A DNA stretch of 64,000 bases from Maledivibacter halophilus (GCF_900167445.1 NZ_FUZT01000007.1:221474-285473); one strand, 5' to 3'; numbered from the stretch's first letter, positions 1 through 8,894 are shown. Notes: generated by a model from the letters alone, not told the origin. Program-made: numbers and translations.

Positions 1-119
1 ATTTGCTCTGTTTCAACATCACCGATAAAATCAAATTGACGTCCAATTGGCACTAATCCATCTGGATTATTTGCATCCGCTGTCGTCATGTTATAACTTA
101 AAAATGATACTTTTCTCAT
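1..119 (-). CDS. Hot-dog CoA ammonia-lyase paralogue, 5' end only
   Basis: This is the start of a second copy of the gene at 1821-2279; the rest lies off the left edge. 117 of 119 bases match 2161-2279, and the start codon and the first 39 codons line up exactly. It lies downstream of the CoA-transferase gene on the same strand, so the operon probably continues with a duplicated lyase. The family (beta-alanyl-CoA / 3-aminobutyryl-CoA ammonia lyase) is inferred from the full copy. So little divergence implies a recent duplication or gene conversion. Confidence 0.8.
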   Translation of the reverse strand, partial: MRKVSFLSYNMTTADANNPDGLVPIGRQFDFIGDVETEQ

Positions 120-180
120 TATCATATCCTCCTATCTTTTAAGTGGCTACTATTTAAGCAACCACATTATATGCTTTTGC

Positions 181-1362
181 TTAAATTACTCCTTCTTCAC
201 TCAACTGTACAACTTCTTCTTCAGAAAGTCCAAATATCTCTGCATTATGCTGTCCTAACAATGGTGCTGGAGCATCTACACTACCAGGAGTTTCAGAGAG
301 TTTAACAACACAGCCTTGAAAATATTGATCTCCTGCTGTTGGATGTTCACAATGAACCATCATTTCTCGAGCTTGAATGTGTGGATGCTCAATTGCTTCC
401 TTAACATTTAATACTGGTCCACATGGAACGCCAACCTCATCCATTATAGTTTCTATTTCACTCTTTGTATATTGCTTACACCAATCTCTTATAAGGTTTT
501 GTAGATCTGGTATATAGTTTTGACAACGTAATTCGTTATTTGCATATCTTGGATCATCTATAAGCTCTTCATGTCCTATAGCCTTACAGAATTTTTTATA
601 TAATCTATCATTACCAACACCAAGTGCTATAAAACCGTCTTTACAATCATATATATCAAATGGAGCTATTGATGGGTCTACATTACCATTACGTTCTGGT
701 ATAAATCCACCAATTGTATAGTTAACAAGTGCATTTTCAAGTAAACTAAATATAGTATCAAACATCGCTACGTCAACGAGTTGTCCTTGTCCTGTCTTTT
801 CACGGTTATGAAGTGCTAAAAGAACACCTACTGATAAATAAATACCAGCAACGTGGTCTGCTACTGATGGACCAACCTTAACAGGATTTTGATCTTTAAA
901 GCCTGTAAGATTTATCATACCACCCATTGCCTGTGCTACTATATCGTAACAAGGACGATGTGTAATAGGACCATATTGACCAAAACCTGATCCTGAAGCA
1001 TATATAACAGTTGGATTAACTTTCTTCACAGACTCATAATCTATACCAAGTTTTTTTGTAACCCCACCCCTATAGTTTTCAACTACGATATCTGCATCTT
1101 TAACTAAGTCAAAGAATAACTTTTTACCTTTTTCAGATTTAAGGTTTAATGTAACACCTTTCTTATTTCTATTTACATAACAGTAAAAACCACTCTCTCC
1201 ACTCTTTTCATCAAGTGGTCCCCACTCACGACATTGTTCTCCACCAACTGGCTCTATTTTAATAACTTCTGCACCATAATCAGCTAAAATCATTGTACAA
1301 AATGGTCCATTTAACGCAGAAGTAAGATCAACTACTTTTAAACCTTCAAGCGCTTTACTCAT
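181..1362 (-). CDS. Class III CoA-transferase (CaiB/BaiF family)
   Basis: A 393-residue protein of normal family length. Class III CoA-transferases move CoA between a donor acyl-CoA and a carboxylic acid through an aspartyl-CoA anhydride. The catalytic aspartate is visible at D169 in SVADHVAG, and the N-terminal GLKVVDLTSALNGP and the VENYRGG segment are typical. It is the third full gene of the brnQ-like/hot-dog unit, 28 bp after the small hot-dog gene. In context it probably activates the substrate acid and recycles CoA from the reduced product. The exact substrate cannot be read from sequence. CaiB-like crotonobetaine transfer is an alternative, but no caiD, caiC or caiT is nearby. Confidence 0.9.
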   Translation of the reverse strand: MSKALEGLKVVDLTSALNGPFCTMILADYGAEVIKIEPVGGEQCREWGPLDEKSGESGFYCYVNRNKKGVTLNLKSEKGKKLFFDLVKDADIVVENYRGGVTKKLGIDYESVKKVNPTVIYASGSGFGQYGPITHRPCYDIVAQAMGGMINLTGFKDQNPVKVGPSVADHVAGIYLSVGVLLALHNREKTGQGQLVDVAMFDTIFSLLENALVNYTIGGFIPERNGNVDPSIAPFDIYDCKDGFIALGVGNDRLYKKFCKAIGHEELIDDPRYANNELRCQNYIPDLQNLIRDWCKQYTKSEIETIMDEVGVPCGPVLNVKEAIEHPHIQAREMMVHCEHPTAGDQYFQGCVVKLSETPGSVDAPAPLLGQHNAEIFGLSEEEVVQLSEEGVI

Positions 1363-1390
1363 TTGTAAACCCTCCCTAATAAGTGATTAA

Positions 1391-1768
1391 CTAATATGTC
1401 TCGTATACAAACTGAACTACTGTTGATAAAGGTGGATCAGGTAATACATCTATAGAACTTGGAAATGGTGGATTTTCAGGAACTTCTATAATCTTGAAGG
1501 AACGAACCTCTATTAAAGCTCTATTACCATCTATCTCCTTAATTCTTGCAATATACTCCATATAATCTCCTGCAAATGAAGGAACATATAGACGAACCTT
1601 CTTTACTTCAACACAGTGCCCAGTGTTTCCAAATACCTTAGCCATAAGACGATTTGCTGTATCGTTCATAAGTGTAATATTTCTAGCACCGTTTACAACT
1701 CCGCCGCCATAAAATACGTCACGGTTTGACATTCTATAACGGTATGTTACTGTCTGCTGTTCATTCAT
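1391..1768 (-). CDS. Small hot-dog fold protein, CoA ammonia-lyase-like (short form)
   Basis: A 125-residue single hot-dog domain related to 3-aminobutyryl-CoA ammonia lyase and beta-alanyl-CoA:ammonia lyase. It shares MSNRDVFYGGGVVNGAR near the N-terminus and the AGDYMEY strand with that family. It is clearly different from its 152-residue neighbour at 1821-2279, so the operon holds two lyase-type subunits. They may form a heteromer or act on different CoA esters. It lies 52 bp after the larger lyase gene and 28 bp before the CoA-transferase gene. A generic thioesterase or MaoC-type hydratase role cannot be excluded. Confidence 0.7.
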   Translation of the reverse strand: MNEQQTVTYRYRMSNRDVFYGGGVVNGARNITLMNDTANRLMAKVFGNTGHCVEVKKVRLYVPSFAGDYMEYIARIKEIDGNRALIEVRSFKIIEVPENPPFPSSIDVLPDPPLSTVVQFVYETY

Positions 1769-1820
1769 AACACAAATCTCCTTTATTAAATATTTTATAG
1801 CTAGTTCATTATATATATCC

Positions 1821-2279
1821 TTATTCTGGAAAATCTTCTAGCTCACGCCATGGATTTTTTACTAATCCATCTGGCTGGGCTCCACGTTGTAAATGCTTCT
1901 TAACTACTAGACGTACATATCCTTCTGTACAAAGTACAGGCTCATCAAACCAAACCATATCTCCTGGTTTGCAGTTTTCCTTACTTTCACGGAAAGCTGG
2001 TGTAGCAAGCTTGAAAACTTCTATCTTACAATCACGAGATGAATTTCCTACATGAGTAAGAGTTGCTTTAAAGTCAACCATATCTCCTACATAAATATCC
2101 TTATAACATTTAACATCATGATAACCAAGACAAAGAGATTCATCACCATCAACTAATATCATTTGCTCTGTTTCAACATCACCGATAAAATCAAATTGAC
2201 GTCCAATTGGCACTAATCCATCTGGATTATTTGCATCCGCTGTCGTCATGTTATAGCTTAAAAAAGATACTTTTCTCAT
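1821..2279 (-). CDS. Beta-alanyl-CoA:ammonia lyase-like hot-dog protein
   Basis: A 152-residue hot-dog protein with the segments DGDESLCLGYHDV, YVGDMVDF and HVGNSSRDCK, which closely match my recollection of Clostridium propionicum beta-alanyl-CoA:ammonia lyase. That enzyme interconverts beta-alanyl-CoA with acrylyl-CoA and ammonia. The C-terminal RGAQPDG also fits the family. A near-identical copy starts at the left edge of the window. Neighbours supply a carrier, a CoA-transferase and an acyl-CoA dehydrogenase with ETF, which completes a reductive beta-amino-acid route. The substrate could equally be 3-aminobutyryl-CoA or another beta-amino-acyl-CoA. Confidence 0.75.
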   Translation of the reverse strand: MRKVSFLSYNMTTADANNPDGLVPIGRQFDFIGDVETEQMILVDGDESLCLGYHDVKCYKDIYVGDMVDFKATLTHVGNSSRDCKIEVFKLATPAFRESKENCKPGDMVWFDEPVLCTEGYVRLVVKKHLQRGAQPDGLVKNPWRELEDFPE

Positions 2280-2390
2280 TATGACTTCCTCCTAATAATT
2301 TTTATTATTTAGATACCTACGATTATCGTAAGTATTAATTGCCCTAAGTTTTAAGCCTTTATGCTTGTTTCTATAACTTTCCTTAATCTT

Positions 2391-3740
2391 TTAATTATCA
2401 ACTGCAACTTCACTTTTATGATAAACTAAGTAGCCTATTATTGCTGCTACTACTGTCCACGGAAACCATGCTAACATTTCAGATGATAGTGGAAGTCCCT
2501 CATAGAATATATTGAAGTAGCCTAAGTCTAAATTCAATTTATTTCCATATGCGTAAATTGTATCGAAAAAACCAAATACTAATGCTATACTCATCGCATA
2601 TCTACAAACATTTAAGTGTCTTCTGCTTTGATTATTTGGCATTAATGCATAATATATAACAAGTACGATTGCTGCTGGATAAATACCATCAAGGATCGGT
2701 CCAAGGAATGCAAGTATTGAAGCAAGACCCATACATCCAAATATTGTACTGAATATCAATACTACTATAGATGCTGTCTTGTAATCAACTTTTCCTTCAG
2801 TAGTATCCACAAAGAACTCAGCACACCCAGAAGTCATCCCTATTGCAGTTGTTAATGCTGCAAAGAATAATGCAAATGAGAATAATATTCCACCTAGTCT
2901 TCCAAGAAGTTTAGTTGAAACTGCTGTATAAAGGGCTGTATAGTTTAAATCAATAGTGCCCCCTGTAGAAGCTCCAATTAACATATGGCAAAGGTGTGTA
3001 CAGCTTAGTAAAGCAATACCTATAATACCTATTCTAATGATATTCTTACTCATACGTTCATCTGAAACACCTTTTGCTTTAAGTCCATTTAGTATAACTA
3101 CACCAAATATTAATGAGCAAAGAATCTCGGCTGTTGCATATCCATTAGTGAAACCATAAGCGAATGCGGAACCTTCATATGTTTGAGCAACTGGCTCTGC
3201 TATCGGCATCATAAGACCCTTACCTACAACTATAACTACAATAACAATAAGTAATGGAAATAGGATATTTGAAATACGATCCATAGTTTTTCCTGGGTTC
3301 ATTAGGAACCAATATGTTATCAAATAGAATAATACAGTAAAAATAATTAGTGGTAATTTCGCCTGTGGATTTAGTCCAAAAGCTTGTACTATTGAGTCCC
3401 AAGATGCTGCACTCATACGAGGTATAGCATATAAAGGTCCAAGTACAACAATTGTTAACATTGTATAAGATTCTCCTAATCTCTTTCCAAGTACTCTAGT
3501 AGTGATTTGATTATAAGTTCCATTACCTCTAGATAGTGCTACATATGCTAGTAATGTAAGCAATAGAGCTGTTATAAATGCTCCACAAAATGCAACTAAT
3601 ACTGATGAGCCGCTTTCTTTACCCCAGTTCATAGGCCATACCATACTCGAAGCACCAAAGTGCATTGAGAAAAGGGCCCCACCCATTAAAAATAATGCAG
3701 GTAATTTCAAGTCTCCATTTTTATCCAAATTATTGTTCAT
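2391..3740 (-). CDS. BrnQ/LIVCS-type amino acid carrier
   Basis: A 449-residue integral membrane protein with about twelve hydrophobic segments and the N-terminal signature FSMHFGASSMVWP. This resembles the FGAGNLIFP motif of branched-chain amino acid:cation symporters (LIVCS family). It is the first gene of its transcription unit, behind a leader of about 290 nt and the promoter at 4033-4063. Because the downstream genes process a CoA-activated amino acid, it probably imports that substrate. It diverges from classical BrnQ, so the substrate need not be leucine, isoleucine or valine. The start follows an AGGGGGAA ribosome binding site. Confidence 0.75.
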   Translation of the reverse strand: MNNNLDKNGDLKLPALFLMGGALFSMHFGASSMVWPMNWGKESGSSVLVAFCGAFITALLLTLLAYVALSRGNGTYNQITTRVLGKRLGESYTMLTIVVLGPLYAIPRMSAASWDSIVQAFGLNPQAKLPLIIFTVLFYLITYWFLMNPGKTMDRISNILFPLLIVIVVIVVGKGLMMPIAEPVAQTYEGSAFAYGFTNGYATAEILCSLIFGVVILNGLKAKGVSDERMSKNIIRIGIIGIALLSCTHLCHMLIGASTGGTIDLNYTALYTAVSTKLLGRLGGILFSFALFFAALTTAIGMTSGCAEFFVDTTEGKVDYKTASIVVLIFSTIFGCMGLASILAFLGPILDGIYPAAIVLVIYYALMPNNQSRRHLNVCRYAMSIALVFGFFDTIYAYGNKLNLDLGYFNIFYEGLPLSSEMLAWFPWTVVAAIIGYLVYHKSEVAVDN

Positions 3741-3914
3741 ACAATTCCCCCTTAATTGAATATTTATATTAGCGTAGAATCTTTTATCTTACAGCTTTAT
3801 TTTTTAATATCTGAGTAAATTGCATAATACATTTATAAATAATTTTTCAATATAAAATGTAGTTGAGTGAGTCAAGAAAGCAATCCACATATTTTATTTC
3901 AAAATTAATAATGT

Positions 3915-3932
3915 TAATTATGCAATTTGCTC
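3915..3932. repeat. 18-nt element, exact inverted copy at 7650-7667
   Basis: TAATTATGCAATTTGCTC occurs here and as its exact reverse complement at 7650-7667. A third, 15-of-16 match lies at 3813-3828. The sites sit in the brnQ leader and upstream of the acyl-CoA dehydrogenase promoter. They may be binding sites for a regulator of the module; nothing else links them. Confidence 0.5.
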
Positions 3933-4032
3933 ATTTCTTTTTTGATATTTGTTAATAAAATTCACTGACATACTTTTAACAAAATATCGTACTAAAAAAT
4001 TAAAGTTTTGTAAGCTGTTTAAGATATTTCTC

Positions 4033-4063
4033 ATTATATTCAATACAGTTGTTGGACAGTCAA
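4033..4063 (-). promoter_or_regulatory. Promoter of the brnQ/lyase/CoA-transferase unit with long spacer
   Basis: Read on the minus strand, -35 TTGACT (4058-4063) and -10 TATAAT (4033-4038) are separated by 19 bp. A 19-bp spacer is typical of promoters activated by MerR-family regulators. Seventeen of the first 21 bases, including TCCA and AACTGTAT, recur in the promoter at 7355-7383. Confidence 0.6.
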
Positions 4064-4137
4064 GCCTATTTTTGATATTTTTTTAACGGTTTTTTCTAGT
4101 ACATATATCAAACTGTACACTTAGGGTATAGTTGTTT

Positions 4138-5241
4138 TTAACTTACCTTTGCATTAGTGATTTCTTCAATCATCATAGGTACAACCTTGAATAAGTCTCC
4201 AGTGATTCCATAGTCAGCGCAATCAAATATAGGAGCTGTAGCATCTTTATTAACTGCTATAATAAGCTCTGAATCCTGCATACCTGCTTTATGCTGTATC
4301 GCACCAGAAATACCAAGTGCAACATATACCTTTGGATGTACTGTTTTACCTGTTTGCCCAACCTGATGATCAGCTGATAACCAACCAGAGTCAACTACAG
4401 CACGGCTTCCACCAACAACTCCGCCACCAAAAGCCTCTGCAAGTTCATTAGCAAGCTCAATACCCTCTTTAACATTCTTTCCAATACCACGACCTACAGA
4501 AACAATAACCTCTGCACCTATTAAATCAATTATTTGTTTTGCTTCTTTCACAACATCTAAAACCTTTGTTTTTATATCTTCCTGTGAGATAGATACTGGG
4601 TACACCTCTATTTCACATCTATCTGCCATTTCTTGATTAAACTCTGCTTTCTTCATAACGCCTGGACGTACTGTAGACATACAAGGTCTAAAACGGGGAC
4701 ATATAATAGTTGCCATAAGATGACCTCCAAAGGCTGGACGTGTCATTTTTAAGTTTATATCCTCCATTTTAAATTTAGTCTTGGATAAATCTAGTGTTGA
4801 TGATGTATTAATAAAATCAACATATTTCTCCATATCAATGTCTAAATGTGTACAATCAGCTGTTAGACCCGTATGTAGACGTGCTGCGCAACGTGGGCCT
4901 AAATCCCTACCAATATTTGAAGCACCAATTAAAATAACTTCAGGCTTCTTATCCATAGCAACATCACAAAGCACCTTAGTATAAGCATCTGTTGTATATA
5001 CATCTAATGCTGGATCATCACAAACTATTATCTTATCTGCTCCGTAACCTCCAAGTTCTTTTGCAATATCCTTGACATTATGACCAAGAAGAACTCCAAT
5101 AAGCTTTGATCCGCGTTCATCAGCAAGCTTACGGCCTTCAGAAATTAATTCAAAATCAGTATTTTCTAATTTACCATTACGTTGTTCGCAAAAAACCCAT
5201 ATGTCATTGAATGCACCTATATCAGAACTATTAAATACCAT
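4138..5241 (-). CDS. etfA: Electron-transferring flavoprotein alpha subunit
   Basis: A 367-residue EtfA with the usual N-terminal alpha domain (from NDIWVFCEQRNGK) and a C-terminal FAD-binding domain containing VSVGRGIG, GGSRAVVDSGW, HQVGQTGKTV and LGISGAIQH. It carries electrons between the acyl-CoA dehydrogenase encoded two genes upstream and a ferredoxin, NADH or membrane partner. It is the last gene of the acyl-CoA dehydrogenase-etfB-etfA operon, 21 bp after etfB. Clostridial ETFs paired with acyl-CoA dehydrogenases can bifurcate electrons; I cannot decide that here. Confidence 0.95.
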   Translation of the reverse strand: MVFNSSDIGAFNDIWVFCEQRNGKLENTDFELISEGRKLADERGSKLIGVLLGHNVKDIAKELGGYGADKIIVCDDPALDVYTTDAYTKVLCDVAMDKKPEVILIGASNIGRDLGPRCAARLHTGLTADCTHLDIDMEKYVDFINTSSTLDLSKTKFKMEDINLKMTRPAFGGHLMATIICPRFRPCMSTVRPGVMKKAEFNQEMADRCEIEVYPVSISQEDIKTKVLDVVKEAKQIIDLIGAEVIVSVGRGIGKNVKEGIELANELAEAFGGGVVGGSRAVVDSGWLSADHQVGQTGKTVHPKVYVALGISGAIQHKAGMQDSELIIAVNKDATAPIFDCADYGITGDLFKVVPMMIEEITNAKVS

Positions 5242-5262
5242 ATTCTCATATCTCCTTTCAGT

Positions 5263-6066
5263 TTATATAACGTGTTTCTTTTGTAATCTTTCTACTAGTT
5301 CAACTACTGTATCACTGCTAGCTCCTTCAAGCATTACACCTACACCTTTTTGTGGCGGTGTAAAAGATTTAAATATATTAGTAGGTGATCCCTTTAAACC
5401 TATAGTATTAACCTCAATTAATGGCTCATCTTTCAATGCTTGGAAATCAAGAATTGTAAGTGGTTTATTATAGCAATCCATAATTCCATTTATAGTCATA
5501 TATCGGGTAGAAACGTTATTCTCTTTTACACATGTGATTAGACAAGGTGTTTCAACCTCAATCATCATATATCCATCTTCAAGTAAACGCTTTACAACTA
5601 CTTTATTATCCCTTTTACTTATTTCATTAACATAAGTTACTTGTGGAATATTAAGTTTCTCAGCTATCTGTGGTCCAACCTGTGCTGTATCTCCATCTAT
5701 TGCCTGACGACCGCAGAATATCATATTATCTTTACCGATACCTATATGTGATATTGCAGATGCTATAATCTGTGATGTGGCAAATGTATCTGAACCACCA
5801 AACTCACGAGATGAGATTAGAACAGCATCATCAGCTCCCATTGCAAGAACTTCACGAAGCATTCCCTCTGCGGGAGGTGGTCCCATAGTTACTGCCGTTA
5901 CCTGACAACCTATTTTATCCTTAAGTATAAGTGCATGTTCTATAGCACTCATATCATCTGGATTAATGATAGCAGACATAGAAGCACGATCAAGAGTACC
6001 ATCTGGTTTTACTGCAACCTTACCTGAAGTATCTGGAACTTGTTTAATACAAACGTAAATTCTCAT
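5263..6066 (-). CDS. etfB: Electron-transferring flavoprotein beta subunit
   Basis: A 267-residue EtfB. The N-terminus RIYVCIKQVPDTSGKV, the internal VTMGPPPAEGMLREVLAMGAD and the FCGRQAIDGDTAQVGPQIAE nucleotide-binding segment are diagnostic. It pairs with EtfA to make the heterodimeric flavoprotein that serves the acyl-CoA dehydrogenase. Spacings are 17 bp after the dehydrogenase gene and 21 bp before etfA, so translation is probably balanced. The start follows AAGGAG. Confidence 0.95.
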   Translation of the reverse strand: MRIYVCIKQVPDTSGKVAVKPDGTLDRASMSAIINPDDMSAIEHALILKDKIGCQVTAVTMGPPPAEGMLREVLAMGADDAVLISSREFGGSDTFATSQIIASAISHIGIGKDNMIFCGRQAIDGDTAQVGPQIAEKLNIPQVTYVNEISKRDNKVVVKRLLEDGYMMIEVETPCLITCVKENNVSTRYMTINGIMDCYNKPLTILDFQALKDEPLIEVNTIGLKGSPTNIFKSFTPPQKGVGVMLEGASSDTVVELVERLQKKHVI

Positions 6067-6083
6067 AATTCTACACTCCTTCT

Positions 6084-7229
6084 TTATTTACTCATTACTG
6101 CTCTGGAGATAACAACTTTATGAATCTCTGAAGTACCTTCATATATTTCTGTAATCTTAGCATCACGATACATTCTCTCTAATGGATAATCCTTCATATA
6201 ACCATATCCACCATGTATTTGAAGAGCTAAATTAGTAACAAATCGTGCATTTTCAGAAGCATTTAGCTTACACATAGCTGCCTCTTGTGAAAAAGGCTTT
6301 CCAACATCTTCAAGATATGCTGCATACTGTACAAGAGTTTTGGCAGCCAATGTTTTAGTTGCCATGTCTGCAATATACCATTGAATACCTTGTAGTTTTG
6401 CTATTGGCTTACCAAACTGAATACGTTCTTTTGAATATTTAATAGAAAGATCTATTGCTTCCTCTGCTACACCAACAGCTTGTGCTCCTACTCCTACACG
6501 AGCTCCATCCAATGCCTCCATTGCTATTTTAAAGCCTTTACCCTCTTTTCCAAGAAGATTTGATGCAGGGACACGGCAATCTTCAAATACTAGTTCTGCT
6601 GTTTCAGAACCAGCTAGCCCCATCTTAGACTCTATTTTACCTGTGCTAAAACCTAGTGTACCTTTCTCAACTATTATTGCAGACATACCCTTTAATCCCT
6701 TTTCAGGTTGTGTAAGTGCAAATATTATTAATACTTCTGCGCGACTACCACCTGAAATAAAGCATTTAGTTCCATTTAATATATACTCATCGGTTTCTGG
6801 ATCATATATAGCTGTTGTTTTTGCAGCCCCTGCATCAGATCCTGCATTTGGTTCAGTTAAAGCAAATGCTCCTAACGCTCCTCCTTTTGTAAGCTTAGGA
6901 AGAAATCTTTGCTTTTGTTCTTCATTTCCATATTTATTAATAGCTTGGGGTGCAATTAAGTGAATTGATAAAATCGCAGCTGAAGCCATACATTTTTTTG
7001 CAAATTCAGAAACAGCTATTACCTTCTCTAATGTCCCACCATCACAACCTCCATATTGACTAGGAACACCAATTCCTGTAAATCCTAGCGATGCCATCTT
7101 TTTAAAGTTTTCTTCTGGGAAAACATGGTCATGGTCAACTTTTTCAGCTACTGGTTCTAACTCATTCTCAGCAAACTGTTGTGCCAATTTTTTAATCAGT
7201 TCCTGTTCTCTGGTTAATGAAAAATCCAT
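6084..7229 (-). CDS. Acyl-CoA dehydrogenase (probable enoyl/acrylyl-CoA reductase)
   Basis: A 381-residue FAD acyl-CoA dehydrogenase of standard length, with FALTEPNAGSDAG, CFISGG, KMGLAGSETAEL and the C-terminal IHGGYGYMKDYPLERMYRD block. The catalytic glutamate is E364 in EIYEGTSEI. First gene of the operon with etfB and etfA. Given the ammonia-lyase genes in the neighbouring unit, it probably runs as an enoyl-CoA reductase, reducing acrylyl-CoA or a homologue in the manner of the C. propionicum acryloyl-CoA reductase. Butyryl-CoA dehydrogenase activity is an alternative the sequence alone does not exclude. Confidence 0.9.
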   Translation of the reverse strand: MDFSLTREQELIKKLAQQFAENELEPVAEKVDHDHVFPEENFKKMASLGFTGIGVPSQYGGCDGGTLEKVIAVSEFAKKCMASAAILSIHLIAPQAINKYGNEEQKQRFLPKLTKGGALGAFALTEPNAGSDAGAAKTTAIYDPETDEYILNGTKCFISGGSRAEVLIIFALTQPEKGLKGMSAIIVEKGTLGFSTGKIESKMGLAGSETAELVFEDCRVPASNLLGKEGKGFKIAMEALDGARVGVGAQAVGVAEEAIDLSIKYSKERIQFGKPIAKLQGIQWYIADMATKTLAAKTLVQYAAYLEDVGKPFSQEAAMCKLNASENARFVTNLALQIHGGYGYMKDYPLERMYRDAKITEIYEGTSEIHKVVISRAVMSK

Positions 7230-7354
7230 ATGTCATTCAATCCTTTCTTTATAGTATTAAAAGCAGAAATTTGTTGAGAGCATATAATGCATCTAAGAAT
7301 AATACACATTTATAAAATGAGTCTTTAATGCTCTTTGCTTTTGTTAAATTAAAC

Positions 7355-7383
7355 TCTATATTATACAGTTAGTGGAAGGTCAA
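7355..7383 (-). promoter_or_regulatory. Promoter of the acyl-CoA dehydrogenase-ETF operon
   Basis: On the minus strand, -35 TTGACC lies at 7378-7383. The first 21 bases share 17 with the promoter at 4033-4063. The best -10 is TATAGA (7355-7360, 17-bp spacer); a TATAAT at 7360-7365 is too close to the -35. Joint control of the two units is the inference. Confidence 0.5.
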
Positions 7384-7712
7384 ACTCTTTTTAAAAGATT
7401 AATTATCTAGCTAACGTTATTTTTCATTAATCCCTCCATTTACTGTAGAGGATTTCAGTAATATACATTTTCTTATAATATCAAGAAAAAATTGAAAAAA
7501 AGAATCCTCTATTTTGAGGACTCATGGTCTTATATTTGTAAGTAAAGACGTATTTACTAAAAAAATATGTATTATACGATAGACATTTTATGTATGTAAA
7601 ATAATACCTTAATATATTACAACAACACATAATAAGAATTTGATTAATTGAGCAAATTGCATAATTACTTTCTAAAAAAGCTATCTACTACATATAATTT
7701 AAAAATCTAAAA

Positions 7713-7754
7713 AGAGCCAATAATATGAAGTTGAAATTTCATATTATTGGCTCT
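7713..7754 (-). terminator. Intrinsic terminator after the IS3 remnant
   Basis: A perfect 17-bp stem (AGAGCCAATAATATGAA and its complement) with an 8-nt loop, followed by TTTTT on the minus strand. It lies downstream of the transposase remnant and insulates the dehydrogenase operon's upstream region. Confidence 0.75.
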
Positions 7755-7874
7755 GCGTCTTAGCGTCTGGCTCGTTAACTATGATAATCTTAAATTTTTT
7801 TATATTTACTAAACTGGACATACCTTAATACCTGTTGTTGAATTACCAATAGGGCAAAATACCAATTTGTTTTT

Positions 7875-8675
7875 TCAATCATATAATCTACCTAATCCTT
7901 TCCTTGAATACAGGTCCATTACTGATGTTAAATATACAAATCCAGTAAGGGTGTGGATATAAGTAATATCTGTTACCCATACTGTATTATGGGCTTTAGG
8001 GTTGAAATTTCTATCTAATATGTTTTTGAGTCTAGAATCAAAATCTGGATCTATAGTAGTTCTTTTATAAGGACTTACCCAAATTGCTTTAATACCTAGT
8101 TCTCTCATATAGTTACCCACAAGTCTTTTCTGAGACTATGTGACCTCTAGACCTTAATACAGCAGTAATCTTAGGTGCTCCATAAATTTGATGTGATTCA
8201 TTATATATATCGGTAATCTCCGTAAGGAGTGATTGTTTTCTTAACTTTTGATTTGAGATAACTCTCTTTTTAAAGCTATAGTAACCTGATGACGAAACGC
8301 CTAGTTTTTTAAGCACACTGTTAATTGATATTCGGCGCTTTTCTGATGCTGCTTTTACCTCTATATAGATTGCTTCAGTTAATCTTCGTTCAATATGCCT
8401 ATGGCCTTTTTTAATATATCAAGTACATCCTCTTTGTCTCTTAATTCTTTTTTCAATCTAGCAATTTCTTTTTCAGCATACGATGCATAGTTTCTCCAGC
8501 CACGATGGTTAACAACTCCGTCATTTAATTTGGCGCTATTAATCCAACCTGCAAGGCCCGAAGGGCTAATATTAAGGGCTGATGCAACTGCCTTTATTGA
8601 TTTTCCTGAAGAATAATAATAATTGACTGCATCCTGTTTAAATTCTTTACTATACCTTTTGTTTTTCTTACTCAT
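7875..8675 (-). pseudogene. IS3-family transposase remnant (orfA plus truncated orfB)
   Basis: orfA (8379-8675, 98 residues) is a complete helix-turn-helix protein starting with KKNKRYSKEFKQDAV. orfB is broken into 8113-8316 and 7875-8120 in different frames. It carries the HTH_21 segment (YGAPKITAVLRSRG) and the first part of the rve integrase domain (WVTDITYI, SVMDLYSRK), then stops, so the final catalytic glutamate region is absent. The copy cannot transpose alone. No terminal inverted repeats or target duplication could be defined. It sits exactly between the CoA-pathway module and the corrinoid module. Confidence 0.85.
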
Positions 8676-8894
8676 AATAAATCTCTCCTTATCTGATTTC
8701 TATATTATATCAAATACAGAATTTACTATGTTTAAGTTCTCCTATTTTTATTCTAGCACCATTTTTCTTCTAAAGAGAGCCATTGAATTGTTTTAAATAA
8801 CTTTTGCTCATTTTATCAGCATTCTTTTTTAGTTTCTTGGTAAATCTATTATAAAAAGGATGCTTTTATAGTGATATAACATATATAAAGATAC

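Noticed and set aside
3741..4032. A riboswitch in the brnQ leader
   Set aside because: The leader is A/T-rich with no recognisable conserved core or terminator/antiterminator pair.
181..7229. A carnitine (cai/fix) pathway
   Set aside because: CaiB-, FixAB- and CaiA-like genes are present, but there is no CaiD crotonase, CaiC ligase or BCCT-type CaiT. The two ammonia-lyase-type hot-dog proteins point to a beta-amino acid instead.
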